NCBI RefSeq assembly: GCF_002379085.1
Contig: NZ_NBZW01000010.1
Span: 1-64,000 of the forward strand
Length of the DNA: 64,000 bases
DNA from: Polaromonas sp. AET17H-212
GTDB lineage: Bacteria; Pseudomonadota; Gammaproteobacteria; Burkholderiales; Burkholderiaceae_C
Direction: 5' to 3'
Positions 17,285 through 27,143 of the stretch are shown one piece after another (position 1 is the stretch's first letter; each line of letters opens with the position of its first letter). The notes below the pieces were generated by a model. The model saw only the letters and a list, made by a program, of their open reading frames with translations. It did not search any database and was not told the DNA's origin. The position numbers and the translations under genes are program-made.

Positions 17285-18627
17285 ACACCACCACCCTGAA
17301 CTCGCGCACCACAAACGCGACCACCATCAGCCTGCAGGAAGGCTATTTCGCCCGGCGCAATGCGCTGGACTGGATTTTTGCGGCCATCGTCCTGGCGGGC
17401 GGGCTGTACGGATTTGCCCGCTACAGCGCCTTCATGGATGTCTATGAAAAAGGCATTTTGCTGGGCGCGATTCCTGCCGTGATCGCGATGGGCTGGTTCT
17501 GGCGTCCGCTGCGTGCGCTGATGCTGCTGGTGGCCGGCTTTTCCCTGCTCGGCATCGTGTCCTACCAGGGCGATCTGGCACGCGCCGAACAGGTGTTCTG
17601 GCTCAAGTATTTCCTGTCCAGCCAGTCGGCCATCCTGTGGATGAGCGTGCTGTTTTTCATGAGCACCGCGTTTTACTGGATCGGCATGTTTGCCCGCGGG
17701 CAGAGCGGCACGATGGAATTGCTGGGCTCGCGGATTGCCTGGGTGGCTGTGGGCATGGCACTGGTCGGCACCATGGTGCGCTGGTACGAAAGTTACCTCA
17801 TCGGCACCGATGTGGGCCACATTCCGGTCAGCAACCTGTACGAGGTGTTCGTGCTGTTCAGCTGGATGACCGCGGCGTTCTACCTTTATTTCGAAGCGCA
17901 GTACAAGACCCGCACCATGGGTGCGTTTGTGATGCTGGTGGTCAGTGCGGCCGTGGGTTTTCTGCTCTGGTACACCGTGGTCCGCGAGGCGCATGAAATC
18001 CAGCCGCTGGTGCCAGCCCTCAAGAGCTGGTGGATGAAATTGCATGTGCCGGCCAACTTCATCGGTTACGGCATGTTCTCGCTGGCGGCCATGGTGTCGC
18101 TGGCTTACCTGATCAAGCAACAGGCGCTGGAGACCCGCTGGTACAAACTGACGCCACTGTGGCTGCTGGGCGTGGTCCTGTGTTTTGTGCCGATTGTGTT
18201 TCGCAAGTCGACCGAAATCGGGGGTACCAATTACTGGCTCGGTTACCTGCTGGTTTCCGGCCTGATTGCCGCTGCCATTTTGCTGGGCCGCCAGCGCATT
18301 GCAGCACGCCTGCCGAGCGCCGAGGTGCTCGACGACGTGATGTACAAGGCCATTGCCGTCGGTTTTGCGTTTTTCACCATCGCCACCGTGCTGGGCGCCT
18401 TGTGGGCGGCCGAGGCCTGGGGCGGTTACTGGAGCTGGGACCCGAAAGAAACCTGGGCATTGATCGTCTGGCTCAACTACGCGGCCTGGCTGCACATGCG
18501 GCTGATGAAGGGCCTGCGCGGCACCGTGGCCGCCTGGTGGGCCCTGGTGGGGCTGGCCGTCACCACCTTTGCCTTCCTGGGGGTGAACATGTTCCTGTCG
18601 GGCCTGCACAGTTACGGAACCTTGTAG
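17281..18627 (+). CDS. ccsA: cytochrome c biogenesis protein CcsA/ResC (heme handling)
   Basis: A 448-residue polytopic membrane protein. The tryptophan-rich WWD-type signature WGGYWSWDPKETWALIVW near the C-terminus marks the CcsA/CcmC/CcmF heme-handling family, and conserved histidines flank it (HVPANF region and WLHMRL). The N-terminal third adds further membrane segments. It forms the System II synthase with the overlapping upstream ResB and presumably matures the adjacent cytochrome c4. Confidence 0.93.
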   Translation: MNTTTLNSRTTNATTISLQEGYFARRNALDWIFAAIVLAGGLYGFARYSAFMDVYEKGILLGAIPAVIAMGWFWRPLRALMLLVAGFSLLGIVSYQGDLARAEQVFWLKYFLSSQSAILWMSVLFFMSTAFYWIGMFARGQSGTMELLGSRIAWVAVGMALVGTMVRWYESYLIGTDVGHIPVSNLYEVFVLFSWMTAAFYLYFEAQYKTRTMGAFVMLVVSAAVGFLLWYTVVREAHEIQPLVPALKSWWMKLHVPANFIGYGMFSLAAMVSLAYLIKQQALETRWYKLTPLWLLGVVLCFVPIVFRKSTEIGGTNYWLGYLLVSGLIAAAILLGRQRIAARLPSAEVLDDVMYKAIAVGFAFFTIATVLGALWAAEAWGGYWSWDPKETWALIVWLNYAAWLHMRLMKGLRGTVAAWWALVGLAVTTFAFLGVNMFLSGLHSYGTL

Positions 18628-18705
18628 CCGGGGTTGAATCCTTGTAAGAAGTGGCTGCGTACCAAGACTAACTTTCAATCATCCACGCCATAACAAGGAC
18701 ACACC

Positions 18706-19704
18706 ATGCTGATCAAGACCGACCACAGTGGCTTCGACCACACCGTTCCCAGCGACATCACGCCCGAGGGCGTCTACCAGCAGCGGCGCAACCTGATCAA
18801 GCTGATGGCCACTGGCACCGTCGGTGCGACCATCGCTTCCTGGGCCGGTCGTGACGCGATGGCGCAGGCTGTGACCAAGCCCGGGAAGCTGGCTGCTTTG
18901 CCCGGTGCCAAATCGGGGGTGGCGGGCGCGGTCACGATGGAGAAAGTGACCGACTACAAGGACGTCACCAGCTACAACAACTTCTATGAATTCGGTACCG
19001 ACAAGTCGGACCCGGCCAAAAATGCCCACACCCTGGTGACCAAGCCCTGGACGGTGGCCATCGAAGGCCTGGTCAAGCAGCCGAGGACCTATGCCATCGA
19101 AGACCTGATCAAGCTCAGCGCCCAGGAGGAACGCATTTACCGCCTGCGCTGCGTCGAAGGCTGGTCCATGGTGATTCCCTGGGTCGGCTATTCGCTGGCG
19201 GAGCTGATCAAGAAGGTCGAGCCGCTGGGCAGCGCCAAATATGTCGAGTTCATCACCCAGGCCGACCCCAAGACCATGCCGTTTGTCGGCTCGCGTGTGC
19301 TGGACTGGCCCTATGTCGAGGCACTGCGCATGGACGAGGCGATGCACCCGCTGACCCTGTTGAGCTTCGGCATGTACGGCGAAGTGCTGCCCAACCAGAG
19401 CGGTGCGCCGGTGCGCCTGGTGGTGCCATGGAAATACGGTTTCAAGAGCGGCAAGAGCATTGTCAAGATCCGCTTTACCGACAAGGAACCGCGTACCGCG
19501 TGGAACAAGGCGGCGGCCAACGAATACGGGTTTTATTCCAATGTGAACCCGTCCGTGGACCATCCGCGCTGGAGCCAGGCAACCGAGCGCCGCATTGGCG
19601 AAGATGGCCTGTTTGCCAAGAAGCGCAAAACCCTGATGTTCAACGGCTACGAGGCCCAGGTGGGGCAGTTGTATGCGGGCATGGATCTGAAGAAGTTTTA
19701 TTGA
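18706..19704 (+). CDS. msrP: periplasmic methionine sulfoxide reductase catalytic subunit MsrP (YedY)
   Basis: A 332-residue molybdopterin enzyme repairing oxidised methionines in periplasmic proteins. A twin-arginine-type signal ([13 protein letters not shown]) fits Tat export of a folded cofactor protein. The Mo-ligating Cys is C149 in [15 protein letters not shown]. Length is normal. It is followed by the heme membrane partner MsrQ, which feeds electrons from the quinone pool. Confidence 0.95.
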   Translation: MLIKTDHSGFDHTVPSDITPEGVYQQRRNLIKLMATGTVGATIASWAGRDAMAQAVTKPGKLAALPGAKSGVAGAVTMEKVTDYKDVTSYNNFYEFGTDKSDPAKNAHTLVTKPWTVAIEGLVKQPRTYAIEDLIKLSAQEERIYRLRCVEGWSMVIPWVGYSLAELIKKVEPLGSAKYVEFITQADPKTMPFVGSRVLDWPYVEALRMDEAMHPLTLLSFGMYGEVLPNQSGAPVRLVVPWKYGFKSGKSIVKIRFTDKEPRTAWNKAAANEYGFYSNVNPSVDHPRWSQATERRIGEDGLFAKKRKTLMFNGYEAQVGQLYAGMDLKKFY

Positions 19705-19773
19705 TTCGCAGCCGGGGCGCGCCAGGACCTGACCTCTGGTCCGGCACCCCGGCGCCGGTTCGGCTTTTCAACC

Positions 19774-20418
19774 ATGAAAAAACTTCTCCTCCATCCGGCG
19801 GCCAAGCCCGCGGTCTTTTTTGCCTGCCTGTTGCCGTTCATCTGGCTGTTCTACAGCGCGTTGACCAACCAGCTGGGCGCCAACCCCGCGGAAGCGCTGA
19901 TCCGGGCAACAGGCGACTGGACCCTGCGTTTCCTGTGTATCGTGCTGGCCGTCACGCCACTGCGGGTGATCAGCAGCACGCCCGCGCTGGCGCGTTTTCG
20001 CCGCATGCTGGGGTTGTTTGTCTATTTTTACGTGCTGGTCCACCTGCTCAGCTACAGCTGGTTCGACATGGGTTTTGATGTGGCCGACATTGTCAGGGAC
20101 ATCATCAAGCGGCCGTTCATTCTGGTGGGATTTGCCGCTTTCCTGCTGTTGACACCGCTGGCCGCGACCTCCTTCAATGCAGCCATCCGCCGGCTTGGCG
20201 CGAAGCGCTGGCAGATGCTGCACAAGCTGGTGTACCTGATTGCAGGCCTGGGCCTTTTGCATTTTTTCTGGATGCGCTCCGGCAAAAACGATTTTGCCGA
20301 GGTGGCGGTTTATGCGGCCATCATCGCGGCGCTGCTGGGCTGGCGTGTATGGCAGCGCTGGGGGCGGCGCAAGCATCCCGCGGCTCCCCGTCCTGCCACA
20401 GCGACGCGGCTGCAGTGA
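19774..20418 (+). CDS. msrQ: MsrQ heme-binding membrane subunit (YedZ)
   Basis: A 214-residue integral membrane b-type heme protein of the ferric-reductase-like family, electron donor to MsrP. It has about six hydrophobic helices with conserved histidines, for example in YVLVHLLSYSWFD, HKLVYLIAGLGLLHFFW. It is 69 bases after msrP and surely co-transcribed. The C-terminal tail is short and basic. Confidence 0.94.
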   Translation: MKKLLLHPAAKPAVFFACLLPFIWLFYSALTNQLGANPAEALIRATGDWTLRFLCIVLAVTPLRVISSTPALARFRRMLGLFVYFYVLVHLLSYSWFDMGFDVADIVRDIIKRPFILVGFAAFLLLTPLAATSFNAAIRRLGAKRWQMLHKLVYLIAGLGLLHFFWMRSGKNDFAEVAVYAAIIAALLGWRVWQRWGRRKHPAAPRPATATRLQ

Positions 20419-20424
20419 CTGACT

Positions 20425-20468
20425 GCTCCTGATTCAGGAGCTGACGACGCACGACTGATAAGGGCTGG
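20425..20468 (-). repeat. two-hairpin repeat family A, copy 5
   Basis: On the minus strand: CCA, GCCC-N9-GTGC, GTCGTC, then AGCTCCTGAATCAGGAGC, whose arms are perfectly palindromic. It lies between convergent msrQ and the metallo-hydrolase gene. Confidence 0.82.
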
Positions 20469-20488
20469 CGCAGGTTTTTACCTGAAAC

Positions 20489-21316
20489 CTAGGCGTTCAC
20501 CGCGCGCAGCGCCGGCCGGGTCTGGCGTCCGACCGGGTCGATGCCTGCCACAGGCAGCTGGTAGGCGCGATCGTCAAACAGGTCGATCCCGCACATCAGG
20601 TTTTCAATCCAGTCGAAAAATTCGTTCACCGCCTGCTTGCCGACGATGGGTGCGCCGTGTTGCGGCACCAGCATGGCGATGTCCAGGGGACGCACCATGT
20701 TGACCCACAGCCGCAGGATCTTGTTCGAGACCATGTAGCGGCGGTGGAAACCTTCCATCAGCGGAATGTGCGGCTTGAGACTGGTGACCGGTTGGCGCGC
20801 CTGGGCGCCGGACATCATCGACACCCCGAGATCCCCTGTGAACAGGATGCGGCTGACCGGATCATAGAAGTGAAAATTGCCTTCAGAGTGCATGAAGTGC
20901 GCCGGGATCAACCACAGTTCATTGGCGCCCAGAGGCAGGCGCCCGCCCCCGTCGGGCACGCCGATCACGCGTTTGTCGGTCTTGCCGACCTTGGTGAAAT
21001 GCGGAACAAAACGCTCCCACACCCGCGAGATCACCAGCATGGCCTGGGTACTGCTCAGCCAGCGATCCAGCGAAGCGATGATGTCGGGGTCTGCATGTGA
21101 AGCGATGATGTAGGACAGCTTGTGCGGTGGAAAATGCTGCGTCATGCCCATGAACAATTCGTTGTAGGCCAGGTTGCCGCCGGGATCAATGATGGCCCCC
21201 GTGCCGTGGTCCACGATGAGAAACTGGTTGGCCTGAACCGCCTGTCCATCTTCCTCGATGAGGTCGGTGAACATCAGGCAGGCGTGATTTTTGTCGCGAT
21301 AAAGTTCCAGAGGCAT
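20489..21316 (-). CDS. metallo-beta-lactamase-fold di-iron (ODP-type) oxygen-binding protein
   Basis: A 275-residue protein resembling the di-iron domain of flavodiiron proteins but with no flavodoxin domain. Candidate metal ligands are H74, D76 and D78 in SHADPDII, H143 in HFMHSEGNF, D162 in FTGDLG, and the His in VPQHGAP. Related ODP-type proteins bind O2 or NO at the di-iron site for sensing or reduction. A perfect FNR box at class II spacing lies upstream, so low-oxygen expression is expected. No clear ribosome-binding site precedes the ATG. Confidence 0.82.
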   Translation of the reverse strand: MPLELYRDKNHACLMFTDLIEEDGQAVQANQFLIVDHGTGAIIDPGGNLAYNELFMGMTQHFPPHKLSYIIASHADPDIIASLDRWLSSTQAMLVISRVWERFVPHFTKVGKTDKRVIGVPDGGGRLPLGANELWLIPAHFMHSEGNFHFYDPVSRILFTGDLGVSMMSGAQARQPVTSLKPHIPLMEGFHRRYMVSNKILRLWVNMVRPLDIAMLVPQHGAPIVGKQAVNEFFDWIENLMCGIDLFDDRAYQLPVAGIDPVGRQTRPALRAVNA

Positions 21317-21347
21317 GTGCGTGCGTAACGTCGATTTGAAAAAACCG

Positions 21348-21396
21348 ACTGTACTTCCACCTCTGCAGACGTCTCTTGATGGGTATCAAGAGACGT
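21348..21396 (-). promoter_or_regulatory. FNR/Anr-dependent class II promoter of the di-iron protein gene
   Basis: TTGATGGGTATCAA at 21376-21389 is a perfect FNR box, set inside a longer 12-bp-arm palindrome (21369-21380 with 21385-21396). On the minus strand the -10 hexamer TACAGT (plus 21348-21353) puts the start near 21341, so the box centre is at about -41.5, the class II activator position. Confidence 0.8.
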
Positions 21397-21401
21397 GGTC
21401 C

Positions 21402-22706
21402 TCATGGCAACAGTTTTTCGCCGCGGAAGGTGTCGGCCGCTGTTTCGCGCTCGCGGATGAGGTGGGCTTGTTCACCATCGACCAGCACCTCGGCGGCACG
21501 GCCCCGGGTGTTGTAGTTGCTGGCCATGCTCATGCAGTAGGCCCCCGCTGAAAGCACGGCCAGACGATCGCCGGCGGCCACAGCCAGCGTGCGGTCCCGG
21601 CCTATCCAGTCGCCGCTTTCGCAGACCGGGCCTACCACGTCGTAGGACGCCTGTTGCCTGTCCCGGTGCGGCTCCAGCGGCACGATTGCATGAAACGCCT
21701 GGTACATGGCGGGACGCGGCAGGTCGTTCATCGCGGCGTCGATCACGCAAAAATTCTTCTGCTCGCCGGGCTTGAGGTAAAGCACCTCGGTCAGGCAGAC
21801 GCCGGCATTGCCCACCAGCGAGCGGCCCGGCTCGACCATGAGCTTTTTGCCGCCATGGCCGCGTGCATCCAGTTTCGCCAGCAGTTCCTGCCAAAGCACA
21901 TCTGCCGCGGGCGGTGCGTCCTGGTTGTAGTTGATGCCCAGGCCGCCACCAAAGTCGATGTGTTCAATCGTGATGCCCGCCGCTTCGATGCTGTCGACCA
22001 GGTCCAGTATCCGGTCCATGGCGTCCAGGTAAGGCGTGGTCTCGGTGATCTGCGAGCCGATGTGGCAGTCGATCCCGACCACTCGCAGCCCCTGGAGCGA
22101 CGCCGCGTGCCGGTAGATCCGCAGTGCATCCTCATGCGCCACGCCAAATTTGTTGCCCTTGAGGCCGGTCGAGATGTAGGGGTGGGTTTTCGGGTCGACA
22201 TTGGGGTTGACGCGAATGCTGATCGGTGCGACGCGGCCCATGGCCAGCGCCACCCCGGACAGCACATCCAGTTCAGCTTCACTCTCGACATTGAAGCAGC
22301 CGATGCCGGCGGCCAGGGCCTGCCGCATTTCCGGGCGTGTCTTGCCGACCCCGGAAAAAATGACTTTACGCATATCACCGCCGGCCGCCAGCACCCGCTC
22401 GAGTTCGCCGCCGGAAACAATGTCAAAACCGCAGCCGGCACGGGCAAACACCTGCAGCACGCCCAGCGAGGAGTTGGCCTTCATGGCGTAGCAGATCTGC
22501 GCATCGCGTCCGGCAAAGCCCTGCTGGTAGGCCGCCAGGGCCGCCAGCATGGCAGCTTTGGAGTACACGAACAGCGGTGTGCCGTACTGGCTGGCCAGGT
22601 CATCGAGGCGGGCCGCTTCCAGGTACAGGCCGTCCTGGCGGTAGGCCAGCTGGGGTGCGCCCGGCAGGGCGGTCGATGCCGTCGTGTTCATGGCCGGTGC
22701 TTTCAT
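21402..22706 (-). CDS. lysA: diaminopimelate decarboxylase
   Basis: A 434-residue PLP enzyme making L-lysine from meso-diaminopimelate. The PLP lysine is in CYAMKANSS, the phosphate-binding loop is GGGLGI, and EPGRSLV and CESGDWIG are the other active-site blocks. The start MKAPAMNTT at 22706 overlaps the stop of upstream lptM as ATGA, so it is preferred over the ATG at 22691. The downstream end is followed by the FNR-box palindrome. Confidence 0.95.
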   Translation of the reverse strand: MKAPAMNTTASTALPGAPQLAYRQDGLYLEAARLDDLASQYGTPLFVYSKAAMLAALAAYQQGFAGRDAQICYAMKANSSLGVLQVFARAGCGFDIVSGGELERVLAAGGDMRKVIFSGVGKTRPEMRQALAAGIGCFNVESEAELDVLSGVALAMGRVAPISIRVNPNVDPKTHPYISTGLKGNKFGVAHEDALRIYRHAASLQGLRVVGIDCHIGSQITETTPYLDAMDRILDLVDSIEAAGITIEHIDFGGGLGINYNQDAPPAADVLWQELLAKLDARGHGGKKLMVEPGRSLVGNAGVCLTEVLYLKPGEQKNFCVIDAAMNDLPRPAMYQAFHAIVPLEPHRDRQQASYDVVGPVCESGDWIGRDRTLAVAAGDRLAVLSAGAYCMSMASNYNTRGRAAEVLVDGEQAHLIRERETAADTFRGEKLLP

Positions 22707-23002
22707 CGCAGCGGCAAGGTCGTGGGGCCGGAGGCGGGTGGCGGTGCCGGCAGATCGCTCGGGGTGACCGTGGCGCTCTCCGGTGCGCTGGCGGCGGCAG
22801 CGGGTGCGGGCGCCGTGAAAGGGGTCATGCCCGCCGGGCGCGCCTTGGGCGGCGGCGGGAGAAAGAGGGGGCCCTTCTGGCCGCAAGCCGCAAGACCCAT
22901 GGCCAAGGCGAGGGCCGCGGCCACCGTTGAAAGGCCATGAGCGCAGGAGGCAGGTGGGCGGCGGCCTAGAATTTGACGCTGGATTTGAAATCTTGCAAAC
23001 AT
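22703..23002 (-). CDS. lptM: LptM (YifL) small lipoprotein, LPS-assembly factor
   Basis: About 99 residues. The lipobox LAAC followed by [12 protein letters not shown] is the signature of LptM, which helps disulfide maturation of LptD in the outer membrane. A Pro/Ala-rich tail follows. Gene order lptM-lysA is the usual one. The start is uncertain: ATG at 23002 is only 12 bases from divergent cyaY, and a later start would shorten an unusual pre-signal stretch. Confidence 0.8.
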   Translation of the reverse strand: MFARFQIQRQILGRRPPASCAHGLSTVAAALALAMGLAACGQKGPLFLPPPPKARPAGMTPFTAPAPAAAASAPESATVTPSDLPAPPPASGPTTLPLR

Positions 23003-23014
23003 GATGGGATTGTA

Positions 23015-23377
23015 ATGACCGACCTCGAGTATCTGGACCATGCCGAAGCCGCCCTCAAGGCGATTGAAATGGCGTGTGACCGCATCAACGACGAAACCGA
23101 TGCCGACGTCGACAACCAGAGGACCGGGGGCATGATCACGCTGACTTTTGCCGACCGCAGCCAGATCATCATCAATCTCCAGAAGCCGCTTCAGGAAATC
23201 TGGATGGCCGCCCGCGCGGGTGGTTTTCATTACCGGTTCAGCCAGGGCCTGGGCCAGTGGACCGACACCAAGGACGGCAGCGCGCTGTTTGCGGAACTCT
23301 CGCGTTACGCCAGCGCACAGGCCGGGCAGCCGCTGGTGTTCAGCGCACCGTCAGGCGCGCGCTCCGCTAGTTCTTGA
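23015..23377 (+). CDS. cyaY: CyaY, bacterial frataxin
   Basis: A 120-residue iron-binding regulator of iron-sulfur cluster assembly. It has the acidic first helix ([20 protein letters not shown]), the [20 protein letters not shown] sheet region and the [18 protein letters not shown] block. The ATG at 23015 gives the family N-terminus. Its 3' end overlaps the convergent PBP1A gene by 11 bases. Confidence 0.94.
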   Translation: MTDLEYLDHAEAALKAIEMACDRINDETDADVDNQRTGGMITLTFADRSQIIINLQKPLQEIWMAARAGGFHYRFSQGLGQWTDTKDGSALFAELSRYASAQAGQPLVFSAPSGARSASS

Positions 23378-25796
23378 ACAGATCCAGAATCCGGCGGCGT
23401 TCGTCGCTCGGTGGCGGGGTCTGGATGACGGCGCCGGGCGGCACTGGTTGGCCGGTGACCGGGTTGTCCACACCGGCGCCGGTGGCGGCGGGGCGGCTTC
23501 CCAGCCCCACGCTGCTGATGCCGGAACCTTTGGCGTATTCGTCATAAAACCACTCACCGCCGATATTGACCACACCCTCTGGCGCTGAAAACTCGGTCAC
23601 TGGCACCCCTTTGAGCGCGTATTCCATGAAGTTGATCCAGACCGGCAAGCTCAGGCCGCCCCCGGTCTCCCGATCACCGAGTTTTTTCGGCGTGTCGTAG
23701 CCCATCCACACGGCCGCGGTGAGGGTCGGCTGGAAGCCCACAAACCAGGTGTCGATCGAATCGTTGGTGGTGCCGGTTTTGCCATAGAGGTCGGGCCGTT
23801 TCAGTGTCGCTTGGGCTTTGGCGGCGGTGCCGCTGCGGGCCACTTCCTGCAAGAGGTTGGACATGATGAAGGCGTTGCGCGCTTCGATGCCACGCACTGA
23901 CTCGACGAGTGTCGGCGCCGGGCTGTCGACCACGACCTTGCCTTTCTGGTCGGTGATTTTGGTGATCAGATAGGGATTGACGCGGTAGCCGCCATTGGCA
24001 AACACGGAATAGCCCAAGGCCATTTGCAGCGGTGTGACCGAGCCGGCACCCAAGGCCATCGTCAGGTAGGCGGGGTGTTTCTCGCCGTCAAAACCAAACC
24101 GGGTGACCCACTCCTGTGCATATTTGGGACCTATGGCCTGCAGTATCCGGATGGAAATCATGTTTTTTGACTTGGCCAGACCTCGGCGCAGGCTCATCGG
24201 GCCTTCGAAGGTGCCGTCGTAATTTTTGGGCTCCCAGGGCTGGCCGCCGGTGACGCCGGCGTCAAAAAACAGGGGGGCGTCGTTAACGACCGTCGCCGGG
24301 GTGAAGCCTTTTTCGAGGGCGGCTGAATAGATAAACGGCTTGAAGCTGGAGCCAGGCTGGCGCCAGGCCTGCGTCACATGGTTGAACTTGTTTTTCTCAT
24401 AGTCGAAGCCGCCGACCAATGCCTTGACGGCGCCGTTGCGCGGGTCAAGTGCCACGAAAGCGCCCTCGACCTCCGGTAGCTGCGTGATTTCCCAGGTGTT
24501 TTTGGGCGTTTTGGTCACACGGATCAGGGCGCCGGGACGGATTCTGATGTTGGGCGCCGCTTTTTCGGACAGGCCCGACTGGGCCGGTTTGAGACCGTCG
24601 CCGGTGATTTCAATGGTTTCGCTGTTCTGGCGAAGGGCGACGATTTTTTTCGGGCCGGCTTCCAGCACCACAGCCGACATCACATCATCGTTGTCCGGAC
24701 TCTCCGCCAGTGCATCGTCAATCGCGTCTTCGTTTTCCCGGGGGTCGCTGGACAGGGCAATGAATTTCTCGGGGCCGCGGTAGATCTGCCGCCTTTCATA
24801 GTCCATGATGCCTTTGCGCAGCGCCCTGTAGGCCATGGTCTGGTCGGCAGCCCGCAAGGTGGTAAAGACATTGAGCCCGCGCGTGTAGGTTTCGTCGCCA
24901 TACTGGCTGTACACCAGCTGGCGCACAGTTTCCGCCACGAATTCGGCATGAACCCGCCCGGCGTCAGGGCCGGATTTGACCTTGAGGTCCTCGTTTTTGG
25001 CTGCCACCGCCTGTTCCGGCGTGATAAATCCGTTTTCTTCCATGCGCTCAATGATGTAGAGCTGGCGCGCCTTGGCCCGCCTGGGGTTGCTGACCGGGTT
25101 GTAGGCGGACGGGGCCTTGGGCAGGCCTGCGAGCATGGCGGCCTCCGCAATGCTGATGGATTTCAGCGGCTTGCCGAAATAGATCTCCGACGCGGCGGCA
25201 AAGCCATAAGCGCGTTGTCCCAGGAAAATCTGGTTCATGTAGATCTCCAGAATCTGGTCCTTGCTCAGAAGGTGTTCCAGCTTGAAGGTCAGCAGAATCT
25301 CATAGATCTTCCGCGTGTAGCTCTTTTCGGTCGACAGGTAGACGTTGCGGGCGACCTGCATGGTGATGGTTGACGCGCCCTGACTCTTGGCCCGCCCCAC
25401 ATTGGCGAGGCCGGCCCGGATCACACCGATGTAATCAACCCCGCCATGGGAGAAAAAGCGCGCATCCTCAATGGCCAGCACCGCGTCCTTCATCACTTTG
25501 GGTATCTCGCCTATCGGTGTCAGGTTACGGCGCTCCTCGCCAAACTCACCAATTAGAACGGCATCTGCTGAATAGACGCGCAGAGGCAGCTTGGGACGGT
25601 AGTCCAGCAAATCGGACACATCCGGCAGGTTCGGGTAGGCGACCGCCAGCGCAACCGCAATGATGATGAGAAGTGAGACAAGGCCAGCCAGCGCCAGACC
25701 CAGGCCCCATGCAAAGACCTTGAGCAGCTTGGGCAACCAGGCCCGCCGGTGGGCGGAGGAGGGATGGGATTCGGAGGTCGATGAATTGGACGGCAT
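23367..25796 (-). CDS. mrcA: penicillin-binding protein 1A (bifunctional peptidoglycan synthase)
   Basis: A 809-residue class A PBP. One N-terminal transmembrane helix (about 30-55) is followed by the glycosyltransferase domain with [15 protein letters not shown] and RKIYEILL, then the transpeptidase with SSFK (SxxK serine in [10 protein letters not shown]), SKN, and KTGTTN. It polymerises and cross-links peptidoglycan outside the inner membrane. It is divergent from the pilM operon, the common arrangement in proteobacteria. Confidence 0.95.
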   Translation of the reverse strand: MPSNSSTSESHPSSAHRRAWLPKLLKVFAWGLGLALAGLVSLLIIIAVALAVAYPNLPDVSDLLDYRPKLPLRVYSADAVLIGEFGEERRNLTPIGEIPKVMKDAVLAIEDARFFSHGGVDYIGVIRAGLANVGRAKSQGASTITMQVARNVYLSTEKSYTRKIYEILLTFKLEHLLSKDQILEIYMNQIFLGQRAYGFAAASEIYFGKPLKSISIAEAAMLAGLPKAPSAYNPVSNPRRAKARQLYIIERMEENGFITPEQAVAAKNEDLKVKSGPDAGRVHAEFVAETVRQLVYSQYGDETYTRGLNVFTTLRAADQTMAYRALRKGIMDYERRQIYRGPEKFIALSSDPRENEDAIDDALAESPDNDDVMSAVVLEAGPKKIVALRQNSETIEITGDGLKPAQSGLSEKAAPNIRIRPGALIRVTKTPKNTWEITQLPEVEGAFVALDPRNGAVKALVGGFDYEKNKFNHVTQAWRQPGSSFKPFIYSAALEKGFTPATVVNDAPLFFDAGVTGGQPWEPKNYDGTFEGPMSLRRGLAKSKNMISIRILQAIGPKYAQEWVTRFGFDGEKHPAYLTMALGAGSVTPLQMALGYSVFANGGYRVNPYLITKITDQKGKVVVDSPAPTLVESVRGIEARNAFIMSNLLQEVARSGTAAKAQATLKRPDLYGKTGTTNDSIDTWFVGFQPTLTAAVWMGYDTPKKLGDRETGGGLSLPVWINFMEYALKGVPVTEFSAPEGVVNIGGEWFYDEYAKGSGISSVGLGSRPAATGAGVDNPVTGQPVPPGAVIQTPPPSDERRRILDLFKN

Positions 25797-26063
25797 GGTT
25801 TAACGTAAGTTCGCGCCAGCATTGTAAAAAACCCCGATGCTGGGAAGACTTGGCAGGTTGTCAGGAATTTCACATTTTGCAATTGTGGCCTTGTCGCCGC
25901 GCCGGCGCCACGCCGGCCAAGCTATCGAAAGCGTCAACTTTTGACAACGGTGATAGTAAGCTAAAACAGGAAAATCCTTTGTTGTACAAGGACCTTACTG
26001 ATAGCATTCAAGTGATTTCTTAAGTTTGTAGGGCTACATATTAGCCGTCATCTGGGGACCGTT
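25797..26063. other. divergent intergenic region between mrcA and pilM
   Basis: AT-richer than its surroundings. TTGACA at 25941-25946 is a perfect plus-strand -35 element, but the best -10 (TAAAAC, 25962-25967) is at only 15 bases, so a pilM promoter here is tentative. No gene seen. Confidence 0.4.
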
Positions 26064-27143
26064 TTGATCTCTCTGGGGTCTTTAATCAACCGTCAATCGT
26101 CAGCCTTGCTGGGTCTGGACATCAGTTCGTCCAGCGTCAAGCTGGTGGAGCTCAGCCGCGACAAGGCTGGCAACCTGGTGCTGGACCGGTGCGCCATCGA
26201 GCCTCTGGAGCGGGGTTGGATCACCGACGGCAACGTCGAGAAATTTGACGAAGTGGCCGAGGCCGTGCGCCGACTGGTCAAAAAGAGCGGGACACGCACC
26301 AAAAATGTGGCCATGGCCTTGCCCGCGTCGGCCGTGATCACCAAAAAAATCATCCTGCCCGGCGGAATGAGCGAGCAGGAGCTGGAGATCCAGGTCGAAG
26401 CCGAGGCCAATCAATACATCCCCTTTTCGCTGGATGAAGTCAGCCTTGACTTTTGTGTCATAGGCCCCAGCGCCAGCTCGGCGGGTGATGTGGAGGTGCT
26501 GATCGCCGCCTCCCGCAAGGAAAAAGTCAACGACAGGCAGGGCTTGGCCGAGGCGGCAGGTCTCAAGCCGGTGGTGGTGGATGTGGAATCCTATGCTTCA
26601 CGACTGGCGACAGCCCGGTTGATCGAAAGCCTGCCGAACAAGGGCCTGGACACCATGGTGGCCCTGTTCGAAGTCGGTGCCCTGACCACCAGCATGCAGG
26701 TCATCAATAACGATGAAGTGCTTTATGAGCGCGACCAGGCTTTTGGCGGGGCTCAGCTGACTCAGTTGATCGTGCGCCAGTATGGTTTTTCTCCGGAAGA
26801 GGCCGAAGGAAAAAAGCGCAGCGGGGACCTGCCGGATGACTACGATGCCAGCGTGCTCAAGCCCTTTGTCGACAGCATGGCGCAGGAAATTGGCCGCGCG
26901 CTCCAGTTCTTTTTTACCAGCACGCCACACAACAAGGTGGATTACGTGATGCTGGCGGGCGGCTCGTCGGCATTGCCGGGATTGACCGAAGCGGTGACCC
27001 AGCAGACCTCATTTGCCTGCATGGTCGCCAATCCCTTTGAAGGCATGGTTCTGGGCAACAACGTAAGGGAGAGCAAAGTGAAGCGTGAAGCAGCGTCTTA
27101 TCTGACCGCTTGTGGATTGGCTTTGCGGAGGTTTTTCCAGTGA
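26064..27143 (+). CDS. pilM: type IV pilus assembly protein PilM
   Basis: A 359-residue actin-like cytoplasmic protein of the type IV pilus alignment complex; it binds ATP and the PilN N-terminus. GLDISSSSVKLVEL is the first phosphate loop, and the second (AGGSSALPG) is near 290. The start is TTG at 26064. First gene of pilMNOPQ, linking the inner-membrane platform to the secretin. Confidence 0.95.
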   Translation: MISLGSLINRQSSALLGLDISSSSVKLVELSRDKAGNLVLDRCAIEPLERGWITDGNVEKFDEVAEAVRRLVKKSGTRTKNVAMALPASAVITKKIILPGGMSEQELEIQVEAEANQYIPFSLDEVSLDFCVIGPSASSAGDVEVLIAASRKEKVNDRQGLAEAAGLKPVVVDVESYASRLATARLIESLPNKGLDTMVALFEVGALTTSMQVINNDEVLYERDQAFGGAQLTQLIVRQYGFSPEEAEGKKRSGDLPDDYDASVLKPFVDSMAQEIGRALQFFFTSTPHNKVDYVMLAGGSSALPGLTEAVTQQTSFACMVANPFEGMVLGNNVRESKVKREAASYLTACGLALRRFFQ

